Positions 1-13,042 of a stretch of DNA of 64,000 nucleotides are shown one piece after another. Below the pieces are notes generated by a model that saw only the letters and a program-made list of their open reading frames with translations, ran no database searches and had not been told where the DNA came from. Location of the stretch: NCBI GenBank assembly GCA_009823395.1, contig CM020510.1, forward strand, positions 3,012,773 through 3,076,772, in the 5' to 3' direction. Within the stretch, counting starts at the first letter, position 1, and each line of letters starts with the position of its first letter. The position numbers and the translations under genes are program-made. The stretch comes from Thamnaconus septentrionalis (lineage: Eukaryota; Chordata; Actinopteri; Tetraodontiformes; Monacanthidae).

Positions 1-1906
1 GCCGGTGGCGATCTTGTCCCTGCCAAGACCAAAGCGGGGGCAGGGGTAGTTGAGCGAGGGCGACCTCTAGTGGCAGGAACAGCAAACTGCAGCAGATTAC
101 CCGTAGGGGTTGTTGAAGGCCACGGCGTACACCACGTTCCCGTGACCCTGCAGCGTGTGCAGCTCGCCGCCCGAGGCCGTGTCCCACACACGACACGTCC
201 TGTCGTAGCTGCCCGTCAGGAACCTGAGCAGGTGCGGCAGTAGCCCGAGTCACACACGAACACACACAAGCGACACAGCACACGACGCCGAGGTTTCCCA
301 ACTCACCTGGAGCCGGATTTGTCGAAGGCCACGTTGGTCAGCGGGAGGATGTGAGCCTTGAGCTCCTGCAAACACGTGCACAACACAACACAACTAGAGG
401 GGAAACATCCTCACATAACAAACACAGGTTGTTGTGTGTTGATGCTGTGTGAAGAGCTCCCCCTTGAGGTGGCCATTAAGCTGTCACTGTCTGTCCTCGT
501 GCCAAGACCAATGAGCTCCACTGCTGCAGTCATCTGGACTTCCTCTGATGGTTGCAATTATTTTTGTTGGGTTTTTGTTTTTGTTTTTTTCATACTGATT
601 CTGACGCTTTGTGCCTTGGATCACTGCCGCCCTCTAGAGTCACTTTGGGGAAACTGTGATATTTTGCACCGTTAACGCTGACCAACAATTCATAGCACCT
701 TTTCAACCAATACAATATAATAATAAATAAAAAAGTAACAAATAAATAAAATGACAGTAACCCACTCTACCTACAAACCTATACCGAGCTATCTTATCTC
801 TCGTGTTGTTTGAGTAGAAGGAGAGTGGTGTGACCTTGGAGGAGCTGAAGCTGCGCTGGTCCTGCTGGCTCAGCTTCTCCTGCAGTCGGACCAGCAGATG
901 TTTGACCTGATCAACGTGAGACTCGGTGACCAGCGGCTCAGAGCGCTGGATTTCCGCCAGCAGCTCCTCGACGTCCGTCCTGCGTTGCCAGGATGAAAAA
1001 TAATGACGGTAATAAATGGTGAGATGTTTCTCATCAACAGTGGCGTGACGATCCAAACTCTCTGGAGTGGGAAAAGATTTATTTCCATCCCGACACGCAC
1101 ATTTCAGTTGGAGCTGGAGATGATTTTTCTTTCTCTTTGGGGAAATGCAGATGAAAATTATGTTTAAGGGTCACCAAGCGTTGGAATATTGTTTGTAAAA
1201 ACAATGTGTGATTTTCTCTCATCTGTGTCCCTTTCACATATAGCCTATATCATACATGTAAATATATGATTCCTGTGGTTTTTCAGGGAATTTCAGTTGA
1301 ACAATCACTTCCTGTTGGGCACAAGTGAATATTTTATCTGCCATATTAGCGTCAAATCCTTTTTTTTTTTGCAGGTGGATGGTAACTTCTTCAGTTGTTT
1401 TTTTTCACAATAAGAGCATGATCTCAAACGAGGTAGAGATACGAATTAAGACTGTTAGCGCATACAAGTCTACACTTAAAACTGCTGCCAAGTCATTTAA
1501 ACGTAGCCCCAAAAGACCGGAAACTGCTTCGATCCTAACAGGAACATGTGATGGGAACAGACTCACTCGGGAGATAAATCCAGCAGGTCGATGGCTCTCG
1601 TGCCCACTGAGACCCCGCGCTCAAACTCCAGAATGATTCCTGGCGTGAAGGAAACACACATGAAGAAAAAGCAGACGGTGAAGAAGGATTTCACAAACCG
1701 ACCACGACGCAGCAGGACACAGAGCTGGAGTTTCCCCAGCGGTGCCGCTGTTGTCAAAGTTTAACGCGTTTAACAACAGCAACAACAACAACAACAACAA
1801 CAACAACCTGCAAGTTTTCCAATGAAAAGCAGAACGTTCAGAGTATTTCCCGAAAACTGTTGCTACCTGGCGGATAATATCTGAGGAGGAACCGCTTCAG
1901 TTTCAT
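1..1906 (-). CDS. daw1: Dynein axonemal assembly factor with WD repeats (5' part, runs off window)
   Basis: Cytoplasmic WD40 protein (DAW1/WDR69/ODA16 family) that helps deliver outer dynein arms to cilia. Exons on the minus strand: 1906-1867 (start, [13 protein letters not shown]), 1639-1567 (GIILEFERG), 979-835 ([12 protein letters not shown]), 365-307 ([14 protein letters not shown]), 223-101 (first full WD blade, [19 protein letters not shown]) and 19-1 (DKIATG), cut by the window edge. Phases run 1,2,0,2,2 and join without a break. About 153 of the roughly 415 residues usual for the family are present: the N-terminal helical region and the first WD blade. The start is fixed by the conserved [11 protein letters not shown] opening. 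Intron 1 contains an (AAC)n tract at 1777-1806. Neighbour slc19a3 is divergent, as in human 2q36. Confidence 0.93.
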
Positions 1907-2060
1907 TTTGTGCACGGACGCAGCTCGCGCACGTCAACAAGCCGTCGCTATGACGACGCACCGCGACCACTGCGCATGCGTGATCTAAATGTGAACAACC
2001 TAGCTCACACGCTCGTCATTTTAGCTGTTAACTGCCGCTGGCCAATCAGCAGGTCCACGC
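1907..2060 (-). promoter_or_regulatory. daw1 promoter with X-box-like, NRF1-like and CCAAT motifs
   Basis: GC-rich DNA directly upstream of the daw1 start. It contains GTCGCTATGACGAC at 1944-1957, which fits the degenerate RFX X-box (GTYGCY-AT-GRCRAC). It also has CTGCGCATGCGTG near 1970, an NRF1-like palindrome, and GCCAATCAG near 2040, a CCAAT box. RFX sites within about 100 bases of the start are typical of ciliary genes. Motifs are read directly; function is inferred. Confidence 0.55.
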
Positions 2061-3581
2061 TTCTGACTGACGTCTTCAGGCGCCTTTATTAAACAGTTCA
2101 AATGAAGCACCATTGAAAACCGTGAAAAATAGAAAACAAGACTAAAAGGTTTCAATGAGTACTTCTCAAAAAACAATACAATTCATATTTAACATACACT
2201 CATTAACGGTGACAAATAGCTCATTTTAATCAAAAATAAAACACAAGTCTAAAGTTTATATAAAATTCATCAATAAAAAAATAAATTATTAAAACTCATA
2301 TCATGCCATTTAATTTACACAATCGACTATAATTGATTGAAACTCTTAAAATAAACCAAACTCAGGCTTCCCCAAATCAACGTTCATGTAGCTCAGGTGA
2401 GCAGGTGGCCATCAGCCTCGGCAGTGTAAAACGCTACAAACACAGCAAACGCGAGTGCACATCGTCGTGTAAAGGGGTGTTCAAAATCACTCGCTGTTGA
2501 CAACAAAGAAAGGTTACGACGGAACAAAGGTGATGTGTGTAACGTGCGCGCCCTCGACCAGTAGTAGTCCTGAAACTTTGCTCTGCGCCGTCCGTTCTTC
2601 TTCGCTGTCTCTGTCGCTCGCGCCGCCCCTGCAAGCATGCCCTGCAGGTAGCCACACCTCTACTCTACTCTATTTAAGTGGTGCTCTACACTGTCTCCAC
2701 CTAGCGGACATGGACATCCAGGTGTCAAAATAAAAGTCACCAGAAAAACATAAATGCAATCGTTTACATTAGCACTGATCCAGAGCATGTGGCGCCATCT
2801 CGTGGATGGAAAAACACCAAACACCGAAAACACTGAAACACATATAAGCTGGAACCCTTTTTTCACTGGGCCAAAAAATATATATAAATCACTTGTATAA
2901 TATGATATATGTTATTAAAGTGCTACATTAGAATATAAGTACAGTATATTGTTTTTGGTTTTTGGTTTCACGGTATAATGCCGTGCTAAAGCGACACCAA
3001 GTGGTGATTCCCCGCTACTGCATGCAGAGGTGTCCATACCAGGCTGCATCCTGGCTGTAGTCACTCTGACTCTCTGTGACTGACTCATGTTGGCGTGCGA
3101 ACTATTCCTGCACAATATATGTCCTGCAGTGACCTGCGGGTCCCGATAGGAATATGACCCCAGGGGGCGCTCTGCATTGACTTCAGTCCGGTGGTTTTAC
3201 TCTGCTGCCTATCCGGCTCAACCTTTGAACTTTTCTATTAATGAATGCCAAACTCTCATTATGATCATTTATCTTCAAACATTAATCAGTCGATAAAAAC
3301 AATCTTGAGTTGCTGCCTGGGTTTTTGTTTGTTTGTTTTATTTGGTTTTTATTGGACATGATTATCTAAAATAATTTCCTGAAGGTGCCAGAAATGCAGC
3401 TCAGCGAAATTTCCAGCGTTGCCGATAGTCACTGCATATCAGCATCATAAAGACAGGCATTTCTCCCGTCATCTATTGTGTTGTGCTGTGACACGACAGC
3501 AATCAGGCTACGTCACAGTGGAGTTGTGTTGCTCTTTGACCAGGTTGTTGATTGACCGCAGTGAGTCAGCATCAGGTGTTT

Positions 3582-3582
<1 letters not shown>
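2061..3582. other. Intergenic between daw1 and slc19a3
   Basis: AT-rich spacer with short GC-richer islands near 2400-2660. No exon is recognised. CCL20, which lies between SLC19A3 and DAW1 in human, is not seen: there is no CC-chemokine cysteine pattern on either strand. A minus-strand frame at 2638-2393 (81 codons) is open but resembles nothing I know. Confidence 0.6.

Positions 3583-3618
<36 letters not shown>
3583..3618 (+). repeat. (CAG)12 in the slc19a3 5' leader
   Basis: Perfect CAG run 22 bases upstream of the slc19a3 ATG, followed by a second short CAG stretch touching the start codon. It would be transcribed as untranslated leader. Confidence 0.8.
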
Positions 3619-3619
<1 letters not shown>

Positions 3620-3639
3620 TCAGCACACAGCAGCAGCAG

Positions 3640-6600
3640 ATGGAGGCGCTGAGGAGGTTCAGGAGGAGCTGGAGGTTCCCTACAGCTCTGCTCTGCATCT
3701 ATGGCTTCTTCAGCACGGTTAAACCCTTGGAGCCCTTCCTTGTCCCCTTCATGACCGGAGAGGACAAGAACCTGACGGCAGAGGAGGTAGGAAACTAACC
3801 CCAACCCCAACCTTAACCCCAACCCTAAGCCTAAACTCAACCACAAAGCCAATCTCAGGTGCAGGAAGAGTGTTTTGGTTAAGGTTCGGGTTCAGAACCT
3901 GATGGTGGAGCAGGTAGGAAACTAACCTCAACTCCAACCCTGACCCGAACCTCAGGTGCAGGAGGAGTGTTTTGGTTAGGGTTCGGGTCCAGAACCTGAC
4001 AGCGGTGGAGGTTGGAAACTAAAATGCTCAGCGGTGGTGCAGTGAACTCCAACGGATCAGGACCAAGAAAGTGTTTTCTTCTGGGCAAGAAACTCCTTCC
4101 AACGATACAGCCAGACTTCAAACGTCTTGTCCTTGTCAGTGAAGGAAACCTCTGTCCTCACCAGCAATAACAATAACAATAATTATAAAAAAGTCTAAAT
4201 TATGAAGCAACAACCTTCTTATCTGAGACTGAACTGATTGTGGTTAATGGCCCCATTAGGTGAACGGCCAGGTGTTCCCAGTATGGACCTACTCCTACCT
4301 GGCTTTACTGGTGCCAGTGTTCCTGCTCACCGATTGGCTGCGCTACAAGCCAGTGGTGGTGTTACAGTGCTGCGCCCTGTTTGTCACCACCGCCCTGCTG
4401 CGCTGGCAGGCCACCATCCCGGCCATGCAGGCCATGCAGTTCTTCTACGCCCTCGTGACGGCCTGTGACGTGGCCTACTTCTCCTACATCTACAGGTACC
4501 TCCTTCAAGTCCTCCTCCTCCTCCTCCTCCCCCTCTCTCCTCTCTCTTCTCCTCTTTCTCTTCCTCAAATTCTTTGTCCTTCTCCTCCACCTCCTCCTTC
4601 TTCTCTTGCAGCATGGTGGAGCCCGAGAGGTACCGCAGGGTCACGTCGTACTGCCGCAGCGTGCAGCTTCTGGGCTACACGGTGGGCTCGGTGCTGGGTC
4701 AGATCCTGGTCAGCCTGCAGCTCCTGTCCTACCACGGCATCACCGAGTTCACGCTGGTGCTCACCTCCATCGCTCTGCTCATCTCCTTCTTCCTGCCCAT
4801 GCCGCAGCAGAGCATGTTCTTCCACCGCAAGGCGGCCAAGGAGCTTGAGGGGGATGGAGATGGAGGTGGAGGAGGTGGACCTTTGGAGGATGGAGTGGGT
4901 GGAGGCAGAGGCGGTAAAGGAGGAGGAAATGAAGGTGGTGGAGGAGGAGAGAAACAGGTGGAGGAGTCAGCAGCAGGTCAGGGCTGCAGCGGGGTTCTCC
5001 TGCAGCTGTTCCGGGACTTCCGCCAGTGCTACAGCTCCAGGCAGCTGCTCTACTGGTCGGTGTGGTGGGCCATGGCCACCTGCGGCTACAACCAGACCGT
5101 CAACTACGTGCAGGTGACACGCAAGAAACACGCAACAACCCAGAGAACCAACAAAATGACACAACACAGTCTTGATTTCATTGGTCATAAGACCGTTGTT
5201 AGGATCCTGGGTAGAGGAGTGGGGGGGTGGGGAGGGTGGAGCTTACCCAGGCTGCCTGGGTGTCTAATCTGTCACCTCAAGCACCTGGTAGCCAGTTGTT
5301 TGCCTACCAAACAATAAGTATGTTTTATTGCCACTAGAGGGCCTTAAAGAAAGCAGGCCAATTGGGGATTTTTGAGGATCCACAAAGTCACTGATGGTGG
5401 ATGGTTGAAGCTACTAGCGAAATGAACCACAGCAACCCACCAAACAAACAGAACAGAACAGAACAAACATCTCACCTGCTGTTTAAAATCACTCTTTCAA
5501 CCTCTTCAGTTTCTGTGGGAACACATTGAAGAACAGACTCAACCTTCCGGGAACTTCAGCAGCATCTACAACGGCGGCGTGGAGGCCGTGTCCAACTTGA
5601 TGGGTGGGTGACATCACCAAGGAGGTGGGGCCACTGGCGCTCTGTCCACCGAGCTGAGCTGCTCTTGATGTTGCTGTTGTGGCTGCAGGTGCAGCCACGG
5701 CCTACGGCGTGGGCTTCATCGAGGTGAGGTGGGAGCATTGGGGGGAGCTGTCGCTGGGGATCTTCTCCGCCCTGGGCTCCGGCGCCCTCTTCCTCATGAC
5801 CTTCACCTACAACATCTGGCTGTGCTATGTCGGCTACGTGCTCTTCAAGTGCCTCTACATGTTGCTGATCACCATCGCCATGTAAGAAAGGTCCATCTCC
5901 AACACCTGGTCCAGGCTGACACCACTAATGACAATCAACTGCATCTCCTCAATCTTCACATCCTCCTCCTCCTCCTTCTCCACTCCTCCTCTTCCTCCAA
6001 CTCTTCCACCGACTCCTACACCTCCTTCTCAACCTCCTCCTCCTCTTCCACCCCTGCAGGTACCAGATAGCGGTGGACCTGAGCATGGAGCGCTACGCTC
6101 TGGTGTTTGGTGCCAACAACTTTGTCGCCTTGGTTCTGCAGACCATCATCACCTCAGTGGTGGTGGACAACACGGGGCTGGCCCTCCCCATCATCCCACA
6201 GGTGAGCAGCTGTGAAAATGATTCAGTCAGTCAGTCAGTCAGTCAGTCATCAATCAGGGGATTTCATGACCAATCAGCTTCAACCAGGAAGTCGCTCGCT
6301 GAGAGCTGTTCTAAGCACCAATGGGAAGCCTCGAACTGTGGCCAGAATGGCAGCTGACTGGTCGCTTTCCACACACAAATCACCTTTCCAGGTTTTGCCC
6401 TTTCAAACGCCGTCTGTGCTCTTTGCTGGATGGATGCAGTGGCTCGGTGCTGTATGACTGCCTGCTGTGACGAGCTGCTCCGATTGGACAGCCAGATGTG
6501 TCACATGTTTTGGGAGTGGCTCGGTTTTTCTTGGTTAAGGGAAGCTTTGCCTCCGATACCATCACCTTCTTTTTTTAACATTCCTGCAATGTGCAGACCT

Positions 6601-6923
6601 CTGATTGGCTAACGTGATGGCTCTCCTGAGCTCAACTGGTCAAGAGCAGTTTAATGTCTTGCATTGGATTTGAGTTAGTGAGAACTTCAGTAGCTTTGGA
6701 TTTTGGCCTTACTTTGTTTTGGGAAGTTGGTTGATTTGATTTCTGATGTGCTCCCGATCCCCAGTTCATAATCTACAGCAGCTACTTCTCCGTCATCGCC
6801 GTGGTCTTCCTGGTCAGAGGGATCTTCACCCTTTGGAAAGCCAGGAGGCAGAGGCAGCGGCCCAAAGACTCCGCCCACCCGCCAAAAAACCAGCCTCCGG
6901 AGTTTGAGGAGCACAAGTTCTGA
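3640..6923 (+). CDS. slc19a3: Thiamine transporter 2, SLC19 family
   Basis: Plasma-membrane thiamine carrier of the reduced-folate-carrier family (12 membrane helices). Exons: 3640-3786, 4260-4495, 4612-5113, 5510-5603, 5689-5881, 6060-6201 and 6765-6923, giving 490 residues against 496 in human. Visible family landmarks are [19 protein letters not shown] (helix 1 region), [19 protein letters not shown] (helix 4 region), [16 protein letters not shown], and [19 protein letters not shown] near the C-terminus. Exon 3 carries an unusual Gly/Glu-rich insert (4848-4962) in the cytoplasmic loop between helices 6 and 7. The slc19a3 rather than slc19a2 assignment rests on the daw1 and agfg1 neighbours. 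It is convergent with agfg1. Confidence 0.93.
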
Positions 6924-7706
6924 ACGCAGAGCTTCGTCCTTTAAAGTTTTTAATTTTTGAAAAACGACTGACAGCAGACACCAGGGATAGAAATCCATTT
7001 TTTATACAAAACAAAATGTACAAGATTTTCCGCATTTCCATATAAATGGACAGTTTGGTCTTTTTTTTTTTTTTCAATCTTACTTAAAATTATTTTTTAA
7101 TATATAATATATATTCATACTGTATATATTTACACGTTAACTTAAAATACTCTTAATAGCCAGCAGTGAGTGTTTCCAAGCTCCTCAGCTGTTGCTGTCA
7201 CCCTGTTATTGGACGCAGTTGGTTCACAAAACTCGAAAGAAAAAAAAAAGAAAAAAAAATTCCAGCACAAAGAAACAGGTTCACAAACACAGCAGCAGGG
7301 GACAGCAGCAGGGGGCAGGACCCCCCAGCCCCCTCCCCGGCAAACCCTCCCTCCAGAAAACCAGTCAGTCGGAAGGAAATCCTGCGTAATACAAGAAGAA
7401 TACTGATATGAAATAAGAGCTAAATTCATAAAAAAAGAAGAAGAAGAAGAAGAAGACGGGACTGCAGCATCGGCACCACGCGCCCTTTGCAATAAGTTAA
7501 AGAGTTCAGCCAGTTTGATGACGTGGTTCAGTAGAGGCCAGTTCACAGGTTTCACAGAGGCTCCGCCCACTTCTCTCAACCTCGTGGGTTTTCACTTTTC
7601 TTACTTTTTCTTCTCTTTAAAGCTACTTGGTGAAATGAGACAGATCAATAAGTGCAAGAGCGCCACTTTGTCTTAGACCGTGCGGAGCAGCTGATTGGAC
7701 GGGGCG
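6924..7706. other. Convergent 3' UTRs of slc19a3 (+) and agfg1 (-)
   Basis: No coding exon. AT-rich DNA near 7060-7140 is the likely region where both transcripts end; TTTAAT near 7097 reads as ATTAAA on the minus strand. A (GAA)n-rich run lies at 7430-7456. Exact poly(A) sites cannot be fixed from sequence alone. Confidence 0.5.
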
Positions 7707-8953
7707 CTATAGGAAGGGGTTGGTGGAGGAGCCCCCTGCAGGATACTGTGGAGGTGGAGCGGCGCCCTGCAGCGGGGAGGAATTAAGAAGAAGTCAGAGG
7801 CAAAATAATAAAGAAATGTAAATTCACGTGAAGTGACGGGAAGAACGACAGGAGACGGACCAGGAAAGGGTTGCCGGAGACCATGGGTGCTGCCATCGCC
7901 TGGCCAAACGGAGTCACTACAGGCTTGGCCTGGCCAAACACTGGGAAACCTCCACCTGGAAACACAGAAAAATGTTTTTAATAAAAATAAAACCATTAAC
8001 GACTCCGGCGTCGAAGGCGTTGATGTGTGTCAAATCAGTTGGACTGGCCGCCATCACCGGGTCAACACCAGATGGCTGCTGCACCCACCGTTGGGCTGCT
8101 GAGGGAAGCCCTGGGGCTGCTGTGGGAACGGGGGCTGGCCGGGGAACGGCTGCTGGAAGGTTCCGCTGAAGCTGGTGGGGAGGCTGTAGGCGGCGGCGTT
8201 CCCGAATCCCGACGGCATGCTCATGGAGCCGGTGCCGAACGACGCTGCGACACAAGCAGGAGATTTAGAATTAATAAACAAACAAACAAACAAATAAACA
8301 AATAAAAATGTGTCTGTGGTTAGAGGTAGGGCTGCAACTGTTTTACTAATCGACTGATCAGTTGATTATTTTTCTACAGTAATCGATGAATGGGTTAAGA
8401 TAAAAAAACATTCATTTGCAGCCTTTTACTCCGTGTATGAACACACATGGAATTAACAATAAAAGTGTCAAATAACTCAAACACCTTTTATATTTGAATT
8501 CTTCAATACAGCCACCTTTTATAAAAAAGCATATTTAGAGTTATTTAACGCATTTTTCTTTGCTGCACAATTACATCTGTCTTGCTCATATGTTTGATGT
8601 CTTCAGTATCTGCAGTGTAGAAAGATTTAAAGGTAAAAAAGAAAATTTCACGAGAAGGTTTGTCCAAGCTTTTGACTGCCAGTGGATGTTAACACGTCTG
8701 TCAAGCACAGGCTCTTCTTTTTTCTTTTTAAAGAAAATGCACAAGAAGGCGTATATTTTTGTTTAAATGGACCTGAGCTAATACATGATGACACATGAGA
8801 AAGAAAAATACAAATCAGACAATCTTACAGGATTCTCTCTGAACATTCTGATGTTTCACGCTAAATTCAGACGCGTCCCGTGCCAACACTCTTATCAATC
8901 CATGTATAGATTTTATGGATTTGTGGAGGTGAGTCAGCGGTGCTCTGGCCTGA

Positions 8954-8986
<33 letters not shown>

Positions 8987-9855
8987 GCTGCTGCTGAGGC
9001 TGTGTGAGGCGCTCGGCCGTTGCTCTGGAAGGGGTTACTGCTGGCGGCCGCTGGAGCTCCTGCAGCTACGAAGGGATTGGTGGATGGAGCTGCAGGGAGA
9101 GAGGGAGAGGGAGGGAAAGACGGGTCAGGACGAGGAGGAAGAGAAACACTTCCTGTTCAGAAGATCCAAGACCTGATGAGGTGGATGTGTGTGTGTGTTC
9201 ACCTCCAAACCCTGCAGCCATGCTGGGTGTTGCTTGCTGCACCTGTTGCGCCGTCGACACTCCGGCATCACCAGCAAAGAGCCCGCTGCAGAGGGAGAGA
9301 AGAGGTCAAGGGGTCAAGAGGTCATAGTGTCAGAAGGGCCGGAAAGGGAGAAAAACCACGACCTGGTCTACAGGTCTGATGTTCGCTCATTCATTTCTAT
9401 CTTTACCTACTATTCACTCACGCTGACTGAATCCGTCATTGTTGTGTGTGTGTGTGTGTGTGTGTGTGTTGAGAGAGAGAGAGAGAGAGATAGAGCGATA
9501 CATAGAGCGATAGGTAGATGGATAGACAGATAGATATAGCGATAGAGGCAGAGAGCTGGAGAAGTAGAGAACAATAGAACGATGGATGGAGCGATAGATG
9601 GACAGTCTTTTCAGAAAAGGAGACCACGGCTCACCCCTGGGTGGCGCTGCAGGTGCTGTAACCGCTGGTGGGCGGGGCCGAGGAGGAGCTGAAGACGGTG
9701 TCCAGCGCGGCCAGCGCGGCGTAGCGGTCGCCGCCCGTCGCCTGCTTCTGAAGGAGAGCCGCCGCCGCTGCTCCGCCTCCTCCACTTCCTGTTCCTCCAC
9801 CAGCGAGGGGGACAGAAGCTCCTGGAAGAGCAGCAAAGAGACAGACAGCAGGGTC

Positions 9856-9892
<37 letters not shown>

Positions 9893-10145
9893 GGAAGGAA
9901 GAAGGTTAACAGAGGGACAACGACCGTCACCCCCAATTCACAGCAGAAGCCTCTGCGGCGCGATCTGCTGCATTGAAGTCAGTGTGCAGGTTCACACCAC
10001 CAGGGGGCAGCGCGGGCGCGTTTCAGATGCATGAAACCACTGAAGCTGCTTTGGAAAAATACGCAGCTGTTCTATTTTTCACACTTTACAAGTTGCAACC
10101 ACGTCAATGGCAGCAGGTGGAATTATTCCTTATCCATCCATCCAT

Positions 10146-10181
<36 letters not shown>

Positions 10182-11679
10182 CCAGTCTCAGATGTATCAG
10201 CAGGAAGAATCGTTCAGACAGGAAGTCAGTGGTGTGAAAACACTGTGGTTGATTTTCATGATAATAAAGACAAGCAGGCAAAAGGTGAACGCCTACTTCT
10301 GATTGAATGGTTTCATGGTTATTTACATTGTGGAAACAGGTGCGACTGGTAGTGCTGGATGCGCCGCTGCATTTTACTGTGAAACGTCAACGTGACGCAT
10401 CGGCTTCAACGCCGTTCAGCTCGCCCGTCAAATAACCGAGCAGAGTTCACATTAAATCTGAAACGATGATGAACAAAATGCATGTAAACTTTAAACACCT
10501 GCATTTTGCATGATACCTGCAGGTCGGCTGATCTTTTTTTCCTTTCGTTTTCCCACTCAGTGACACTTGAGACGGTTCCGACGGGGAAAACACTTCCTTT
10601 TCACTGTAGTTTCCTTTAACTACACCAAACTACCTGGGTTGCAGCGCGATCTCGCAAATCCTGGCGTGAAGCGATCGAGCCGCCGCGCTACTGGCGTTTG
10701 GTGTGAGGGGGTTTACCTGGCTCTGGATTGGCTGAGCTAAACACACCATCCAGGTGGGCCAGGGCCGCGTATCTATCGGCCAGGGCGGGGCTAACGTCCC
10801 CGCCGGCTGCAGTGGGGCGACCGTGCGAGGAGGAGAGAGCGAAGGATCCAAAGTCGGCGGCGCTACACGATTTGGGCAAGTGGTGAAAATGTGCAAAAGT
10901 GGCGCCGGCGAGTCCCGCCGCGGCGCCGCCTGCATGGAGGAGAAGAGAGATGGGAGAGTCAGACGTGAGGCCTGGTGGAGGGGGTGGGAGGAGATTGTCA
11001 TCGTCTCCAGGAGGGAACACAACAACACAACACGAGCTGCGATTCCATGAACCCTAGGGTTGTGCACAACCCAAATACGGCAATAAATAAACTGCTGATG
11101 GAAGCAGTTGGTTTTCCTGACGTACGGTCACGTGACCAGTTCACCACTTCAAGTCATCAAAGAGAGAAATATAAGCGGCATCCTTGACAGCAGCATTCAA
11201 TGGAAACGCCAGCGAATCGCAGTTGGACTTTGTCGGAACTTTTTAGAAAGATCGCTTTTATTTTGCGAAAACCTGTCACGGAAACGCAGCTACTGACTGT
11301 TTAGAGTTAGCTTCACTAGTTTGCTTCTGTTGTTGTTAAACACGCAAGGTCAGCAGCACGCCATCAATCAAAAGAGCCCCCCTGCAAACGCAGCCAAAGT
11401 CGCACCAGTGCAGTCAGAGGTCAGTTCAAGGTCGTGACAAACGACTGTCGATGGAGGGTCACGACCTCGTTATGAAACCGTATCATGGAATCTCCTGCTT
11501 GTTGGCAGGAGCAACTATAAGTTATGGAAAGCAAATATGTTAATGACTATGTAAAACATTGTGTGTGTTCAGTCGGAACTCCATGAATCACATCGGCTGT
11601 TTCAACTCTCGACTTCCTGCACTGGCTCTGTGTTTTTGTCCATGGGGGTTAGAGCCGTTTTTAATTTTGTTTGACCCTC

Positions 11680-11710
<31 letters not shown>

Positions 11711-12059
11711 GAGAGAGAGAGAGGGGTGGTGTGCAGGTCAGAGTGTGAAACCCAGACAAGGACACTTACTGTGTGTGTCCTGCAGAGGCAGCGCAGCACC
11801 AAACTCAACCAGACTGCGGCTGGATGAGAGCGCAGTGAAGGCTGGCAGCAAAAAGAAAAGAAAAAAAAAGGCACAGAGGGATGGAAGATGGAGAGAGGGA
11901 GGGTGGGGGGTGGGGGGTGGAGACGGGCAGATGAGAAACACCAAAGAAAAACGAAAGGGCGTTAAAAAGATGAGGGCGAAAGAAACGTTAAAATAAAAGA
12001 GAAAGCATAAGGATATAAAAGTGATCAACAGCTGCTGAAGCAAAAGGATGAGAAGCTGA

Positions 12060-12123
<64 letters not shown>

Positions 12124-12979
12124 AGCATGTGTGAGAGTACAATACCAAAGATGAGAGGAGGAGGAGGAGAAAGAGGAAGAGGTGAGGGAGAAGGAGGACA
12201 AGCAGAAGGAACAGAGAGAGAAGAAGGAGAAGAGGAGAAGGAGGAGGAAAGAAGGAGAAAGGGGAATGAGGAGGAGGAACAGAAGGGGTTCGGGGAGGTG
12301 GAAGAGAGAGTGAAGAGGAGCAAGAGGAGGAGGAGGAGGAGGAGCAGGAGGAGTTTTATCCAACCAGCAGGAGATCAAGACTGTCGTGACTACACACGGC
12401 CTACGGGGGGCAGCGTGGCAACTAAACCATTCTGAAAGCTAGCGGCGGAGCGTCGTGATTGGTCGAGCAGACTGGGTGTAGGAGGAGGGGGGTAGGGGTG
12501 GGGGTGAGGGTGGGTGGGGGTGCTCTACCTGTGTTTGCCGGGTGGAAACCTGCCAGGTTGGGGCCAGAGCTGGTGGTGGAGAACGCATCAAAGTTTGCAA
12601 AGCCCGTGTTGGAGTTGGCGCTGTGCTGCGCGGCTGGAGGAGCAGCAGGTGATGGGAGGATGGAGAACAGGACACACACACACACACACACGATGGAGTG
12701 AATGAGGAGTGCAACACACACACGACAAAAGTGTGCAACCACAAACGAAGCAATGAATTGTTCGACAACGGCCACGGCGACGGCAGGGAGGACCCCCCCA
12801 ACCACCCACCCCTCCCATCGTGAGTCACTTCCTGTCTGTGTTTCTTACTCGTGTGGCTGTTGAAATGTGCAAAGTTTGCAAAGCCGGGGGCGGAGCCTGC
12901 TGCTGCGCTGGCGCTGGACGGGCCGGCGAAGATGTCTCCACCAAGGTCGCTGAGGAGGTCAAAGCGCTTGTCGTGGACG

Positions 12980-13042
<63 letters not shown>

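Noticed and set aside
2393..2733. Small frames in a GC-rich patch, possible ccl20 or other gene
   Set aside because: No chemokine cysteines, signal peptide or splice structure; nothing supports a gene.
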